From positions 1 through 30,000 of the IMG/VR virus record IMGVR_UViG_3300042691_021030: a DNA stretch of 30,000 nt, one strand, 5' to 3'. Below are positions 25,036 through 30,000 of this stretch, in pieces. The notes under the pieces were generated by a model. That model was not told the origin of the DNA and ran no database searches. It worked only from the letters and a program-made list of their open reading frames with translations. Numbering within the stretch: the stretch's first letter is position 1; each line of letters starts with the position of its first letter. Origin of the DNA: a virus. A program made the translations under genes and the position numbers.

Positions 25036-25296
25036 ATGATACAAATACAACCTTTAAGCATTCCGACACAGGGCACAGCAGTGGCCATGATCCTCAAATG
25101 TCAAGTGCTTGACATGACAGCGACAACAGCTGACTTTTATTTTGAGCTCATTAGTGCAGGCACATACAATTCACCGCATAAAGTTTTGACATCAGGAAAC
25201 ATCAGCATGACTGAGGCGGAGTATGACCAATGGGGAGCGGACAACACATATTGCATACAATGGGCAGCAAATAAACTTGGTTTAACTTTAATCTAA
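25036..25296 (+). CDS. Hypothetical phage protein, 86 aa
   Basis: A small beta-rich acidic protein, without membrane segments, beginning MIQIQPLSIPTQGTAVAMIL and ending EAEYDQWGADNTYCIQWAAN followed by KLGLTLI. Small proteins with a YxxWGxDN-type end are frequent after fibre genes in Bacteroidota phages. The role is unknown. It is preceded by a short A-rich leader and followed, two bases after its stop, by the first holin-like gene. Confidence 0.6.
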   Translation: MIQIQPLSIPTQGTAVAMILKCQVLDMTATTADFYFELISAGTYNSPHKVLTSGNISMTEAEYDQWGADNTYCIQWAANKLGLTLI

Positions 25297-25297
25297 T

Positions 25298-25468
25298 ATG
25301 AAACAGCATTTTGACTTACTGGGAGTTTGGTTGCTATCGATTGCAACATTTCTGACATCATCTGAGGTACTCGGTTTTTTTGCAATTGCAGCCAGTGTGA
25401 CAACAATTGTGAGCAATATGCCGGGAGTAATTAAATTTTTCAACAAATACATAAAAAATGAAAAGTAG
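25298..25468 (+). CDS. Small membrane protein, holin-like candidate 1
   Basis: A 56-residue protein beginning MKQHFDLLGVWLLSIATFLT. It has two hydrophobic segments (about residues 7-20 and 24-45) and a basic end (KFFNKYIKNEK). Two short spans with a charged C-terminus fit a class II holin or an antiholin. It stops inside the next gene (11-base overlap), so the pair is probably co-translated. With the next gene it may form a holin pair, but neither has a motif that proves it. Confidence 0.6.
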   Translation: MKQHFDLLGVWLLSIATFLTSSEVLGFFAIAASVTTIVSNMPGVIKFFNKYIKNEK

Positions 25469-25637
25469 CAAAACAACAGTTTTCGGGGTTATTTTAGCGG
25501 CATTGGTTGCAATCCAGCCGATTGTTGAGGGTACAGGTTACCATTTGGATGGTGCGTCATTTGTAAAAATCCTATTCGCGGCATCACTTGCTGTGTTTGG
25601 ATATTTGGCAAAGGACTACGATGTGACCGGTAAATAA
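25458..25637 (+). CDS. Small membrane protein, holin-like candidate 2
   Basis: A 59-residue protein starting MKSSKTTVFGVILAALVAIQ, a first hydrophobic helix with a positively charged start, and a second helix FVKILFAASLAVFGYLAKDY near the end. A GTGYHLDGAS turn joins them. Two-span proteins of this form are common as putative holins in Bacteroidota phages. The ATG is within the upstream gene. A hairpin follows a few bases after the stop. Holin function is a reasonable call by topology and closeness to the lysis genes. Confidence 0.65.
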   Translation: MKSSKTTVFGVILAALVAIQPIVEGTGYHLDGASFVKILFAASLAVFGYLAKDYDVTGK

Positions 25638-25641
25638 AAAA

Positions 25642-25663
25642 GGAGAGAGTAAATACTCTCTCC
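25642..25663. terminator. Perfect 10-bp inverted repeat after holin-like gene
   Basis: GGAGAGAGTA (25642-25651) and TACTCTCTCC (25654-25663) form a perfect ten-base stem around two A bases. On the + strand no T run follows; an A run precedes it, so read on the - strand it would look like a terminator. No - strand gene is seen to its right. It may be an RNA stability or pause element between the holin-like genes and the exonuclease. Confidence 0.5.
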
Positions 25664-25710
25664 GATACCCCTGTAAACGATAACCATGTTTGCATCACAA
25701 ATATATATAA

Positions 25711-26454
25711 ATGCGCACAAACCGCAAAAGATTATTTTTTGACATCGAGGTCGCACCAAACATCGGATTGTTTTGGGATGCCGGATACAAAAAAAATATC
25801 TCGCCTGAGAGCATTATAAAGGAGCGCGCAATTATATGCATTTGTTATAAGTGGGAGGATGATGAGGAGGTGCAATGGTTGACATGGGATACCCGGCAGA
25901 ACGATAGAAAAATGTTGCAGGAATTTATCGCTGTTGCCAACAAAGCTGATGAGATTGTCGGGCACAATGGTGACAAATTTGACCTCGCATGGATCAGGAC
26001 TCGATGCCTGTTTCATGGCATCCCAATGTTTCCCAAATATGTGACTGTTGACACACTTAAAATAAGTAGGTCACAGTTTAAATTCAACAGCAACAAGCTC
26101 GACTATATTGCCAAATTTTTAAATTTAGGCGGCAAAACAAATACTGAGTACTCCATGTGGTCTGACATACTTCTCAAAAATGACCGCAAACAATTGGACA
26201 AAATGGTTGATTATTGTGTCAATGATGTGGTTGTGCTTGAGAATGTGTACAAAGCAATGGCAAATCATATCGCGCCAAAAACACATTTTGGTGTGATATT
26301 TGGCAGCTCAAAGCATGATTGCCCTGAGTGTGGCTCCGATTCCTTATTAAAAGATGGTTTTACATACTTGGCAAGTGGAGCAATGAGGCAGCGTTATCAA
26401 TGCAAAACATGTCACAAATACTTCACAGCAAATGAGAAAAAAAATAAAAATTGA
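25711..26454 (+). CDS. DEDD-type 3'-5' exonuclease-like protein with zinc ribbon
   Basis: A 247-residue protein of the RNase H-like, DnaQ/PolB-type exonuclease group. FFDIEVAP gives the DxE motif (D11, E13), EIVGHNGDKFDLAWI gives the second motif (N86, D91) and VDYCVNDVVVLE gives YxxxD (Y168, D172), so all four metal-binding acids appear present. The end carries DCPECGSD and CKTCHKYF (C204/C207/C231/C234), a likely zinc ribbon for nucleic-acid binding. No polymerase domain is attached. It is odd in a lysis region, between holin-like and spanin-like genes. It could degrade host DNA or RNA, or resolve replication ends. Confidence 0.85.
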   Translation: MRTNRKRLFFDIEVAPNIGLFWDAGYKKNISPESIIKERAIICICYKWEDDEEVQWLTWDTRQNDRKMLQEFIAVANKADEIVGHNGDKFDLAWIRTRCLFHGIPMFPKYVTVDTLKISRSQFKFNSNKLDYIAKFLNLGGKTNTEYSMWSDILLKNDRKQLDKMVDYCVNDVVVLENVYKAMANHIAPKTHFGVIFGSSKHDCPECGSDSLLKDGFTYLASGAMRQRYQCKTCHKYFTANEKKNKN

Positions 26455-26779
26455 CCAGTACAATTGTGATCTCATTGTTGCAGTTAGCGATAAAATCAAA
26501 GAGGACACCAATAAGATACTCAAAAAATACAAATTAACGCAGCGCATTGACTACGAGATTGAGGGCATTTTTTTGTTTCATGACATCGACAAATACTATT
26601 TGCTGTTAAGCTCACAGCATTTGAGCCACAATACTATTGCTCATGAGATTTACCATGCTGTTGTCAGGATTACAGAGGACAGAGACATCTCAGATGAGGA
26701 GGCACAGGCATGGTTGATGGGATATTTAACTGAGATGGTTTACCAATTTTTAAATAAAAAGGATGTCAAAATTAAATAG
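26432..26779 (+). CDS. HExxH putative metallopeptidase-like protein, 115 aa
   Basis: A compact protein with HEIYHAV at residues 71-77, a zinc-binding HExxH motif, and acids in ISDEEAQAWLMGYLTE (about 86-101) that could supply the third ligand and a helix, as in small phage zincin-like proteins. Residues before it form a beta-strand set. The start lies 23 bases inside the exonuclease gene, and the end overlaps the spanin-like gene by 17 bases. A peptidase activity is probable but its target is unknown. There is no signal peptide, so it acts in the cytoplasm unless released at lysis. Confidence 0.7.
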   Translation: MRKKIKIDQYNCDLIVAVSDKIKEDTNKILKKYKLTQRIDYEIEGIFLFHDIDKYYLLLSSQHLSHNTIAHEIYHAVVRITEDRDISDEEAQAWLMGYLTEMVYQFLNKKDVKIK

Positions 26780-27188
26780 GATATTATTTGTCTGCGTTAT
26801 CATCGCAGGATGCTATACTCAGAAAACTGCGCTCAAGCATTTAGAGAAAGCGAAGCTAAAGGAGCCGGGAGTGACATCAAAGTTTGTGGCCGACAACTAT
26901 CCTCCGGGAGTATCAAAGATTGACACCATCACCAATGTTGACACAGGGTATATCATGGTGCCAGTTTACAATACTGATACAATCCATTTGACAAAAAATG
27001 AGATTGTCAAAGTTGACAAAATAAAAGTAGTAACGAAAACCGTCACTATTACAAAGTCGATTGTTGACTCTGCGAGGGTAAATGACCTAATGCATCAATT
27101 GAGCCTGTGCAAAGCTGACAAAGACAAAATAAAAGACAAAGGCAACAATCTGATGTTTTGGTTGTTTGTCGCGTTGTGTGTGAGCTAG
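26763..27188 (+). CDS. Spanin-like lipoprotein (unimolecular spanin candidate)
   Basis: A 141-residue protein. The N-terminal hydrophobic segment ends in the lipobox-like IIAGC (residues 13-17), predicting an outer-membrane lipoprotein. The middle is polar, with a run TKTVTITKSIVDSARV, and a coiled-coil like part. The end, NNLMFWLFVALCVS, is the start of a transmembrane segment that is only about 12 residues long. An N-terminal lipid anchor with a C-terminal span is the plan of u-spanins, which fuse inner and outer membranes at the last step of lysis. The short end may mean truncation at a TAG. It neighbours the endolysin, consistent with that role. Confidence 0.65.
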   Translation: MSKLNRILFVCVIIAGCYTQKTALKHLEKAKLKEPGVTSKFVADNYPPGVSKIDTITNVDTGYIMVPVYNTDTIHLTKNEIVKVDKIKVVTKTVTITKSIVDSARVNDLMHQLSLCKADKDKIKDKGNNLMFWLFVALCVS

Positions 27189-27208
27189 ATTATTAACCAC
27201 ATAATCTA
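27186..27208 (+). promoter_or_regulatory. Hairpin overlapping the spanin stop, before the endolysin
   Basis: TAGATTAT (27186-27193) and ATAATCTA (27201-27208) form a perfect eight-base stem around TAACCAC. The stem begins exactly at the TAG stop and ends ten bases before the endolysin ATG. It may affect endolysin translation or stop-codon read-through; no T run follows, so it is not a terminator. Confidence 0.5.
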
Positions 27209-27217
27209 TATTATTAA

Positions 27218-27724
27218 ATGATCGCAATCACATCACCGGGAGCTCAGGCCATCATCAAACACTGGGAGTCAAAACCATTATTGAAGGACAAAAGATGGCT
27301 GGCATATATACTCGCCACAGCATACCATGAAACAGCTCACACGTTTGATCCTGTGCGCGAGATAGGCAGAGGCAGGCTCAGGCCATACGGCAGGAAACGC
27401 AAATTGACTGGTGAGCCATATACCATTGACCAAATATACTATGGTCGCGGCCATGTACAGTTGACATGGTATGAAAACTATGAGAAGTTTGGGAAGCTGT
27501 TGGGTATTGACTTACTCAACAATCCTGACCTCGCTCTCGACATGAATACATCAATACGCATCATGTTTGCAGGCATGACGCGTGGATTGTTTACAGGGGT
27601 TAATTTAAGCCGATATTTTAACGATCAGCGTGAGGACTGGGTAAATGCTCGAAAGATAATTAATGGCTTAGATTGTGCCGATAAAATTGCTGAATACGGC
27701 AAAGAATTTTTAACTTTGGTTTGA
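27218..27724 (+). CDS. GH19-like endolysin
   Basis: A 168-residue enzyme predicted to cut peptidoglycan glycan strands at lysis. [19 protein letters not shown] (residues 35-53) contains the likely catalytic Glu (E38) and a second acid (E48). [20 protein letters not shown] matches the lysozyme-like core of the chitinase-19 family, and later residues ([32 protein letters not shown]) complete the small helical fold. There is no signal peptide, which fits release by a holin. It is preceded by the spanin-like gene and followed by a strong terminator, marking the end of the late region. Confidence 0.85.
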   Translation: MIAITSPGAQAIIKHWESKPLLKDKRWLAYILATAYHETAHTFDPVREIGRGRLRPYGRKRKLTGEPYTIDQIYYGRGHVQLTWYENYEKFGKLLGIDLLNNPDLALDMNTSIRIMFAGMTRGLFTGVNLSRYFNDQREDWVNARKIINGLDCADKIAEYGKEFLTLV

Positions 27725-27749
27725 TTTTGGAATTTGTGTTTTTGATTTG

Positions 27750-27778
27750 CTCCGGTGTTTCTACATCGGAGTTTTTTT
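27750..27778 (+). terminator. Intrinsic terminator after endolysin
   Basis: CTCCGGTG (27750-27757) pairs with CATCGGAG (27764-27771) over a six-base loop, eight pairs with one G-U, followed by seven T (27772-27778). It is a canonical terminator for the late operon. Confidence 0.9.
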
Positions 27779-27779
27779 A

Positions 27780-27826
27780 TTGGTGGTTTTGGTGGTAACA
27801 AAAGTGGTTTTGGTGGTTTTGGTGGT
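27780..27826. repeat. Two G-rich 17-base direct repeats, 30 bases apart
   Basis: TTGGTGGTTTTGGTGGT occurs at 27780-27796 and again at 27810-27826. Each copy contains four GG pairs, enough for a two-layer G-quadruplex in principle, with an extra TGGTTT just before the second copy. There is no coding sense in it. Possible roles are a protein-binding site, part of an origin, or a transcript-end structure. Confidence 0.7.
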
Positions 27827-27844
27827 GTAAATACTTTCCCAATC

Positions 27845-27877
27845 TTCCCAAATGTGCAAATTGGGAATGTTTTTTTT
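27845..27877 (+). terminator. Second terminator-like hairpin
   Basis: TTCCCAA (27845-27851) pairs with TTGGGAA (27861-27867) around a nine-base loop, then TG and an eight-T run follow. The stem is AT-rich and weaker than the first. It may back up late termination. Confidence 0.6.
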
Positions 27878-28027
27878 GTCTGATTTCTCGGTCATTATCT
27901 ACAAAAAACATAGGTTATTGCATGAAATATGCGACATGTGAATAACTTTTTTTTCCTCTGAAAGTATTGATTTTATTGAGTTTTGTCGGTTTATATTTTA
28001 CTACCATAAAAAAAACTATTAAAAATG

Positions 28028-28058
28028 TTTGGAAAATAGGAAAGAGGGTGTATCTTTG
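28028..28058 (+). promoter_or_regulatory. Bacteroidota-type promoter for the early region
   Basis: TTTG at 28028-28031, a 19-base spacer, then TATCTTTG at 28051-28058 match the Bacteroidota -33 (TTTG) and -7 (TAnnTTTG) consensus in sequence and spacing. A start of transcription near 28064-28068 is expected, giving a short leader to the ATG at 28080. Terminators lie directly upstream, so the following genes probably start a separate transcription unit read by the host sigma factor. Confidence 0.85.
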
Positions 28059-28079
28059 GTATTCCAAAAACAAAACACC

Positions 28080-28286
28080 ATGTCAAAATCAAAAGAAACT
28101 TACCGCCTGACACACATGCTACCGGCATACACTGAGCAACAATGGTTGCGCAGTTACAATGATTATCTTGCATTATATTTTGCAACACCAGTTGAGAAAA
28201 GAAAATCACATACCTTTCAACAAATGGTGCAGCTTATGCAGGACATCAAAACTTTTCTAAAATCAAAAGGACACAAATTTTTTTAA
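28080..28286 (+). CDS. Small hypothetical protein, 68 aa
   Basis: First gene of the unit after the promoter. The start is the ATG at 28080; a longer in-frame reading would begin inside the promoter and is not credible. The product opens MSKSKETYRLTHMLPAYTEQ and is helical and basic, with a TFQQMVQLMQDIKTFLKSKG end. It has no membrane segment. Early phage genes in this position often encode host-takeover proteins, but this family is not recognised. Its stop is followed by a leader that contains the repeat CAAATCAACACAACCATG. Confidence 0.65.
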   Translation: MSKSKETYRLTHMLPAYTEQQWLRSYNDYLALYFATPVEKRKSHTFQQMVQLMQDIKTFLKSKGHKFF

Positions 28287-28288
28287 AC

Positions 28289-28306
28289 CAAATCAACACA
28301 ACCATG
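28289..28306 (+). repeat. Repeated gene-start leader, copy 1
   Basis: CAAATCAACACAACCATG, ending with the ATG of the small membrane gene, is identical to bases 28805-28822 at the start of the nuclease gene. The C/A-rich leader lacks a Shine-Dalgarno sequence and may be a shared translation-start signal. Confidence 0.75.
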
Positions 28307-28396
28307 AAAAAAGCAATCATCATCATCGGCCTGTACATCGGCATTCTCGCAGTCATCGCATTCACTCATTTTATTTACCAAATATTTCATTCATGA
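28304..28396 (+). CDS. Tiny single-span membrane protein, 30 aa
   Basis: A 30-residue frame beginning MKKAIIIIGLYIGILAVIAF followed by THFIYQIFHS. Two lysines precede a long hydrophobic stretch, a textbook single membrane span. It overlaps the next start (ATGA). Such tiny early membrane proteins may interfere with host functions; this one is not recognised. The repeated start leader and the clean membrane profile make it a real gene candidate in spite of its size. Confidence 0.6.
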   Translation: MKKAIIIIGLYIGILAVIAFTHFIYQIFHS

Positions 28397-28563
28397 AAAA
28401 AGGCAGAAAACCAATCACCGACAAAAAACAACCAGTGACAATCTTTGTGAGACAATCACTCATAAAACAACTGGGCATCGACAACCTCAAAAACAAACTT
28501 CATGCGTCTATTCAACATCATCAATGCGCTCCTCAAAGAGAAACAAATCAAAGTATTTGTTGA
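28393..28563 (+). CDS. Small ribbon-helix-helix-like protein, 56 aa
   Basis: Starts at ATG within the previous stop. The first 36 residues, KKGRKPITDKKQPVTIFVRQ followed by SLIKQLGIDNLKNKL, show a basic arm, a short strand (VTIFV) and a helix, as in ribbon-helix-helix regulators and in small phage proteins of that style. The rest overlaps the next gene by 62 bases and looks frame-constrained (HHQCAPQRET). It may be a DNA-binding regulator of the early genes, but only the first half is convincing. Confidence 0.5.
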   Translation: MKKGRKPITDKKQPVTIFVRQSLIKQLGIDNLKNKLHASIQHHQCAPQRETNQSIC

Positions 28564-28765
28564 GCCTACAAACTATTTTGCTGCAAACATTTTTTACATC
28601 GACAACAACAACTTCACTAAATTCCTGCATGAGACACTCGCCATTGATGGATCAGTACAGGACTACTTTGCAGAGAATCCGCTCGACATTGTCATTGATG
28701 GCATATATTGCTATCTTATTTTTAATAACGAAATAATCATCAATGACAAAAAAGAGACAGCTTAA
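28502..28765 (+). CDS. Hypothetical phage protein, 87 aa
   Basis: An 87-residue acidic protein, MRLFNIINALLKEKQIKVFV then EPTNYFAANIFYIDNNNFTK, with GSVQDYFAENPLDIVIDGIY near the end. The strand-helix-strand pattern and lack of membrane segments suggest a small globular cytoplasmic protein. It overlaps the preceding gene by 62 bases. Function is not recognised. The neighbouring early genes suggest a host-interaction or replication accessory role. Confidence 0.65.
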   Translation: MRLFNIINALLKEKQIKVFVEPTNYFAANIFYIDNNNFTKFLHETLAIDGSVQDYFAENPLDIVIDGIYCYLIFNNEIIINDKKETA

Positions 28766-28804
28766 AAAAGAATATTACCGACCAATAGTCAAACTTTTAT
28801 TAAT

Positions 28805-28822
28805 CAAATCAACACAACCATG
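28805..28822 (+). repeat. Repeated gene-start leader, copy 2
   Basis: Identical over 18 bases (CAAATCAACACAACCATG) to 28289-28306, ending in the ATG of the PD-(D/E)XK nuclease gene. It probably marks a shared translation initiation element or an old duplication of the leader. Confidence 0.75.
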
Positions 28823-29560
28823 TCAACCTATTTCATTAACACCAACACGAAACAAATCACGTTCACAGACAACCGGTTTTACACGAACGAAGCCGGGCAG
28901 CATGTGCCATCAGTTACAACAATTTTGCAGGCGTATCCTAAAGACGCGCATTTTTTCAAATGGCTAAAGGAGGTAGGCGAGGATGCCGACACCATCAGAG
29001 ATGAGGCAGGGCGCAGAGGCTCAATAGTCCACAAACTTACTGAGGAGTACGATGCAGGGATGGAGATAAACCTCCTCAACACCGATGGCAATATCGGGTA
29101 CAAGCTCGCGGAGTGGTCAATGTTTGAGAGGTATGTTGACTTCCGTAAATCTCATGAGCTCGAGGTATTACTCAGCGAGGTTAACATCATTGATCCAAAG
29201 CTCGGATATGCCGGCACAGTTGACCGCGTGATCAGGTACAATGGCAAAACCATATTGGTTGACATCAAAACCTCAAACGCCATTCATGATCAGTACTGGT
29301 TGCAATTGGCCGCATACAGCGAGCTGATAAAAAAGAACGCCAAAAAAATAAAGATTGACAATGTTGCCATCCTGTGGCTGAATGCAAAGACACGCACATC
29401 AAAGCAATTTCAGGGCATTGGCTGGCAGTTAGTGTTTAGAGATAACAAAGACAGACCAAATGACTTAGAGCTGTTTAAAGCGACTCAAAAGCTGTGGACA
29501 GCACAAAACAAAACTTTACAACCAAAATCATTACAATACAATTTAAGCCACAAATTATGA
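28820..29560 (+). CDS. PD-(D/E)XK nuclease (RecB/Cas4-like exonuclease)
   Basis: A 246-residue protein of the PD-(D/E)XK group, likely a DNA exonuclease acting in phage recombination or host DNA breakdown. GSIVHKL (residues 68-74) provides the conserved His. SEVNIIDPKLGYAGTVDRVI holds an upstream Glu (E120) and D135; ILVDIKTSN gives the DxK core (D148, K150), and QYWLQLAAYSELI supplies the trailing Q-x-x-x-Y. The length and motif order fit phage lambda-exonuclease-like or Cas4-like families. It starts at the second leader repeat and ends in an ATGA junction. No recombinase (RecT, Erf or single-strand annealing type) is visible in the window; it may lie beyond the right edge. Confidence 0.85.
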   Translation: MSTYFINTNTKQITFTDNRFYTNEAGQHVPSVTTILQAYPKDAHFFKWLKEVGEDADTIRDEAGRRGSIVHKLTEEYDAGMEINLLNTDGNIGYKLAEWSMFERYVDFRKSHELEVLLSEVNIIDPKLGYAGTVDRVIRYNGKTILVDIKTSNAIHDQYWLQLAAYSELIKKNAKKIKIDNVAILWLNAKTRTSKQFQGIGWQLVFRDNKDRPNDLELFKATQKLWTAQNKTLQPKSLQYNLSHKL

Positions 29561-29778
29561 GCGAGATAATAACAGACAACCACATCCTGCAAATCAAATA
29601 CGAGCAATTTGTAAGGACATCAACCAGACGGGAGGAGTGTCATGGTTACCATTATTTTGAGGATGTCGATGTCAAAAACATCATTGAGTCAATCACCATT
29701 GGTGTAAATGGTGTTGAGATAGACATCACCGATAGATTAACCGATATTGAGAAACAACAAATCAGCGAAAATTTATGA
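29557..29778 (+). CDS. Hypothetical phage protein, 73 aa
   Basis: Starts at ATG overlapping the nuclease stop. The product contains ECHGYHYFEDVDVKNIIESI and a following ITIGVNGVEIDITDRLTDIE, alternating strands typical of a small alpha-beta protein. Cys and two His residues near position 32-36 could bind metal. It ends in an ATGA overlap with the next gene. Function is not known. Coupling to the nuclease suggests a partner or regulator in the early replication cluster. Confidence 0.65.
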   Translation: MSEIITDNHILQIKYEQFVRTSTRREECHGYHYFEDVDVKNIIESITIGVNGVEIDITDRLTDIEKQQISENL

Positions 29779-29972
29779 CATCAATCGACTACCTATTCAA
29801 CGAGCTATGGGATACCCCAAAGGACAAATTTGAGTGGCATGCCATACTGGACAAAGCAAAGGAAATGCACAAAGAGGAGATCATCAATGCATACAATGAG
29901 GGGGACTGTTTCCCTCAGGACTATTATCATGGAGCTGATTACTACAAAAAGAATTTTTTAACCAAAAGCTGA
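29775..29972 (+). CDS. Hypothetical phage protein, 65 aa
   Basis: A 65-residue acidic protein, MTSIDYLFNELWDTPKDKFE followed by WHAILDKAKEMHKEEIINAY. The helix WHAILDKAKEMHKEE followed by an acidic, tyrosine-rich loop (YHGADYYKKNF) is a pattern seen in many small phage proteins found in early regions. No function is assigned. It overlaps the gene before (ATGA) and the start of the next gene by one base. Confidence 0.65.
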   Translation: MTSIDYLFNELWDTPKDKFEWHAILDKAKEMHKEEIINAYNEGDCFPQDYYHGADYYKKNFLTKS

Positions 29973-30000
29973 TGGGTAAGCCATCACAACAATTATGGGA
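29972..30000 (+). CDS. Start of a further gene, cut by the right edge
   Basis: ATG at 29972 overlaps the last base of the previous TGA (TGATG), and reads MGKPSQQLW before the window ends. The coupling and lack of stops support a continuing gene, but nine residues do not permit a function. It lies in the early cluster next to the nuclease genes. Confidence 0.4.

Larger units (their letters stand above)
27725..28079. other. Noncoding boundary between late and early regions
   Basis: About 355 bases without a supported gene. From left to right it holds a strong terminator, two copies of a G-rich 17-mer, a second hairpin with a T run, an AT-rich stretch and a Bacteroidota-type promoter. The combination marks the end of the late unit and the start of the next. 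An origin of replication or packaging site could also lie here, but I see no iteron set to prove that. Confidence 0.7.

Noticed and set aside
26763-27188. Reassigned TAG stop codon to explain the short spanin end
   Set aside because: Other genes in the window (for example those ending at 4531, 5877, 7572 and 8332) use TAG as a clear stop, so general recoding is not supported; only local read-through remains possible.
27780-27826. CRISPR array
   Set aside because: Only two short G-rich copies with a 13-base gap; no array of repeats and spacers, and no cas genes in the window.
28743-28967. 74-residue + strand frame overlapping the nuclease start
   Set aside because: Most of it overlaps the nuclease gene and its residues beyond 28820 look like out-of-frame Thr/Pro/Arg-rich translation.

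Overview
The window is part of the genome of a tailed double-stranded DNA phage (Caudoviricetes), very probably a long-tailed siphovirus infecting a member of the Bacteroidota. Phage identity rests on a large terminase, portal, XkdF-type protease, HK97-fold-like major capsid protein, tape measure, tail fibre, and a lysis cassette. The host group is inferred from a promoter of the Bacteroidota form (TTTG, 19 bases, TATCTTTG), from gene starts preceded by A-rich leaders without clear Shine-Dalgarno sequences, and from structural families I associate with Bacteroidota phages. All supported genes are on the + strand, many with ATGA-type or longer overlaps, so the late region probably works as long operons. 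No integrase, repressor, tRNA or CRISPR array was seen; with only part of the genome here, lifestyle cannot be decided.

Layout. (1) 1-3291: a primase-polymerase/helicase cut by the left edge, two small unknown genes, and a sigma-like helix-turn-helix protein, with a cluster of AGTATCRAT sites after the primase. (2) 3282-7572: packaging genes (small and large terminase) interleaved with a small membrane protein, a GT-B glycosyltransferase, a GT9-like glycosyltransferase and an FkbM-like methyltransferase. (3) 7589-15758: tail genes, from a possible tail assembly chaperone to the tape measure. (4) 15776-23187: head and connector genes (protease, scaffold-like protein, major capsid, tail-tube candidate, portal, connectors), with two intrinsic terminators around the tube gene. 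(5) 23184-25296: a tail-fibre-like protein with a host-type signal peptide, and an accessory gene. (6) 25298-27724: holin-like membrane proteins, an exonuclease with a zinc ribbon, an HExxH protein, a spanin-like lipoprotein and a GH19-like endolysin. (7) 27725-28079: a noncoding boundary with two terminators, a G-rich repeat and the promoter. (8) 28080-30000: early-type small genes and a PD-(D/E)XK nuclease, cut by the right edge.

How it fits together. Late transcription appears to end at the terminators after the endolysin, and a new unit starts at 28028. The nuclease at the right edge and the primase-helicase at the left edge suggest that, on a circular map, the replication region joins the two ends of this window. 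The tail-before-head order and the placement of the portal after the capsid genes differ from the textbook siphovirus order. The most unusual content is the sugar/methyl-transfer gene set embedded in the packaging module, which may modify a virion or host-surface component. Its substrate cannot be read from the sequence.
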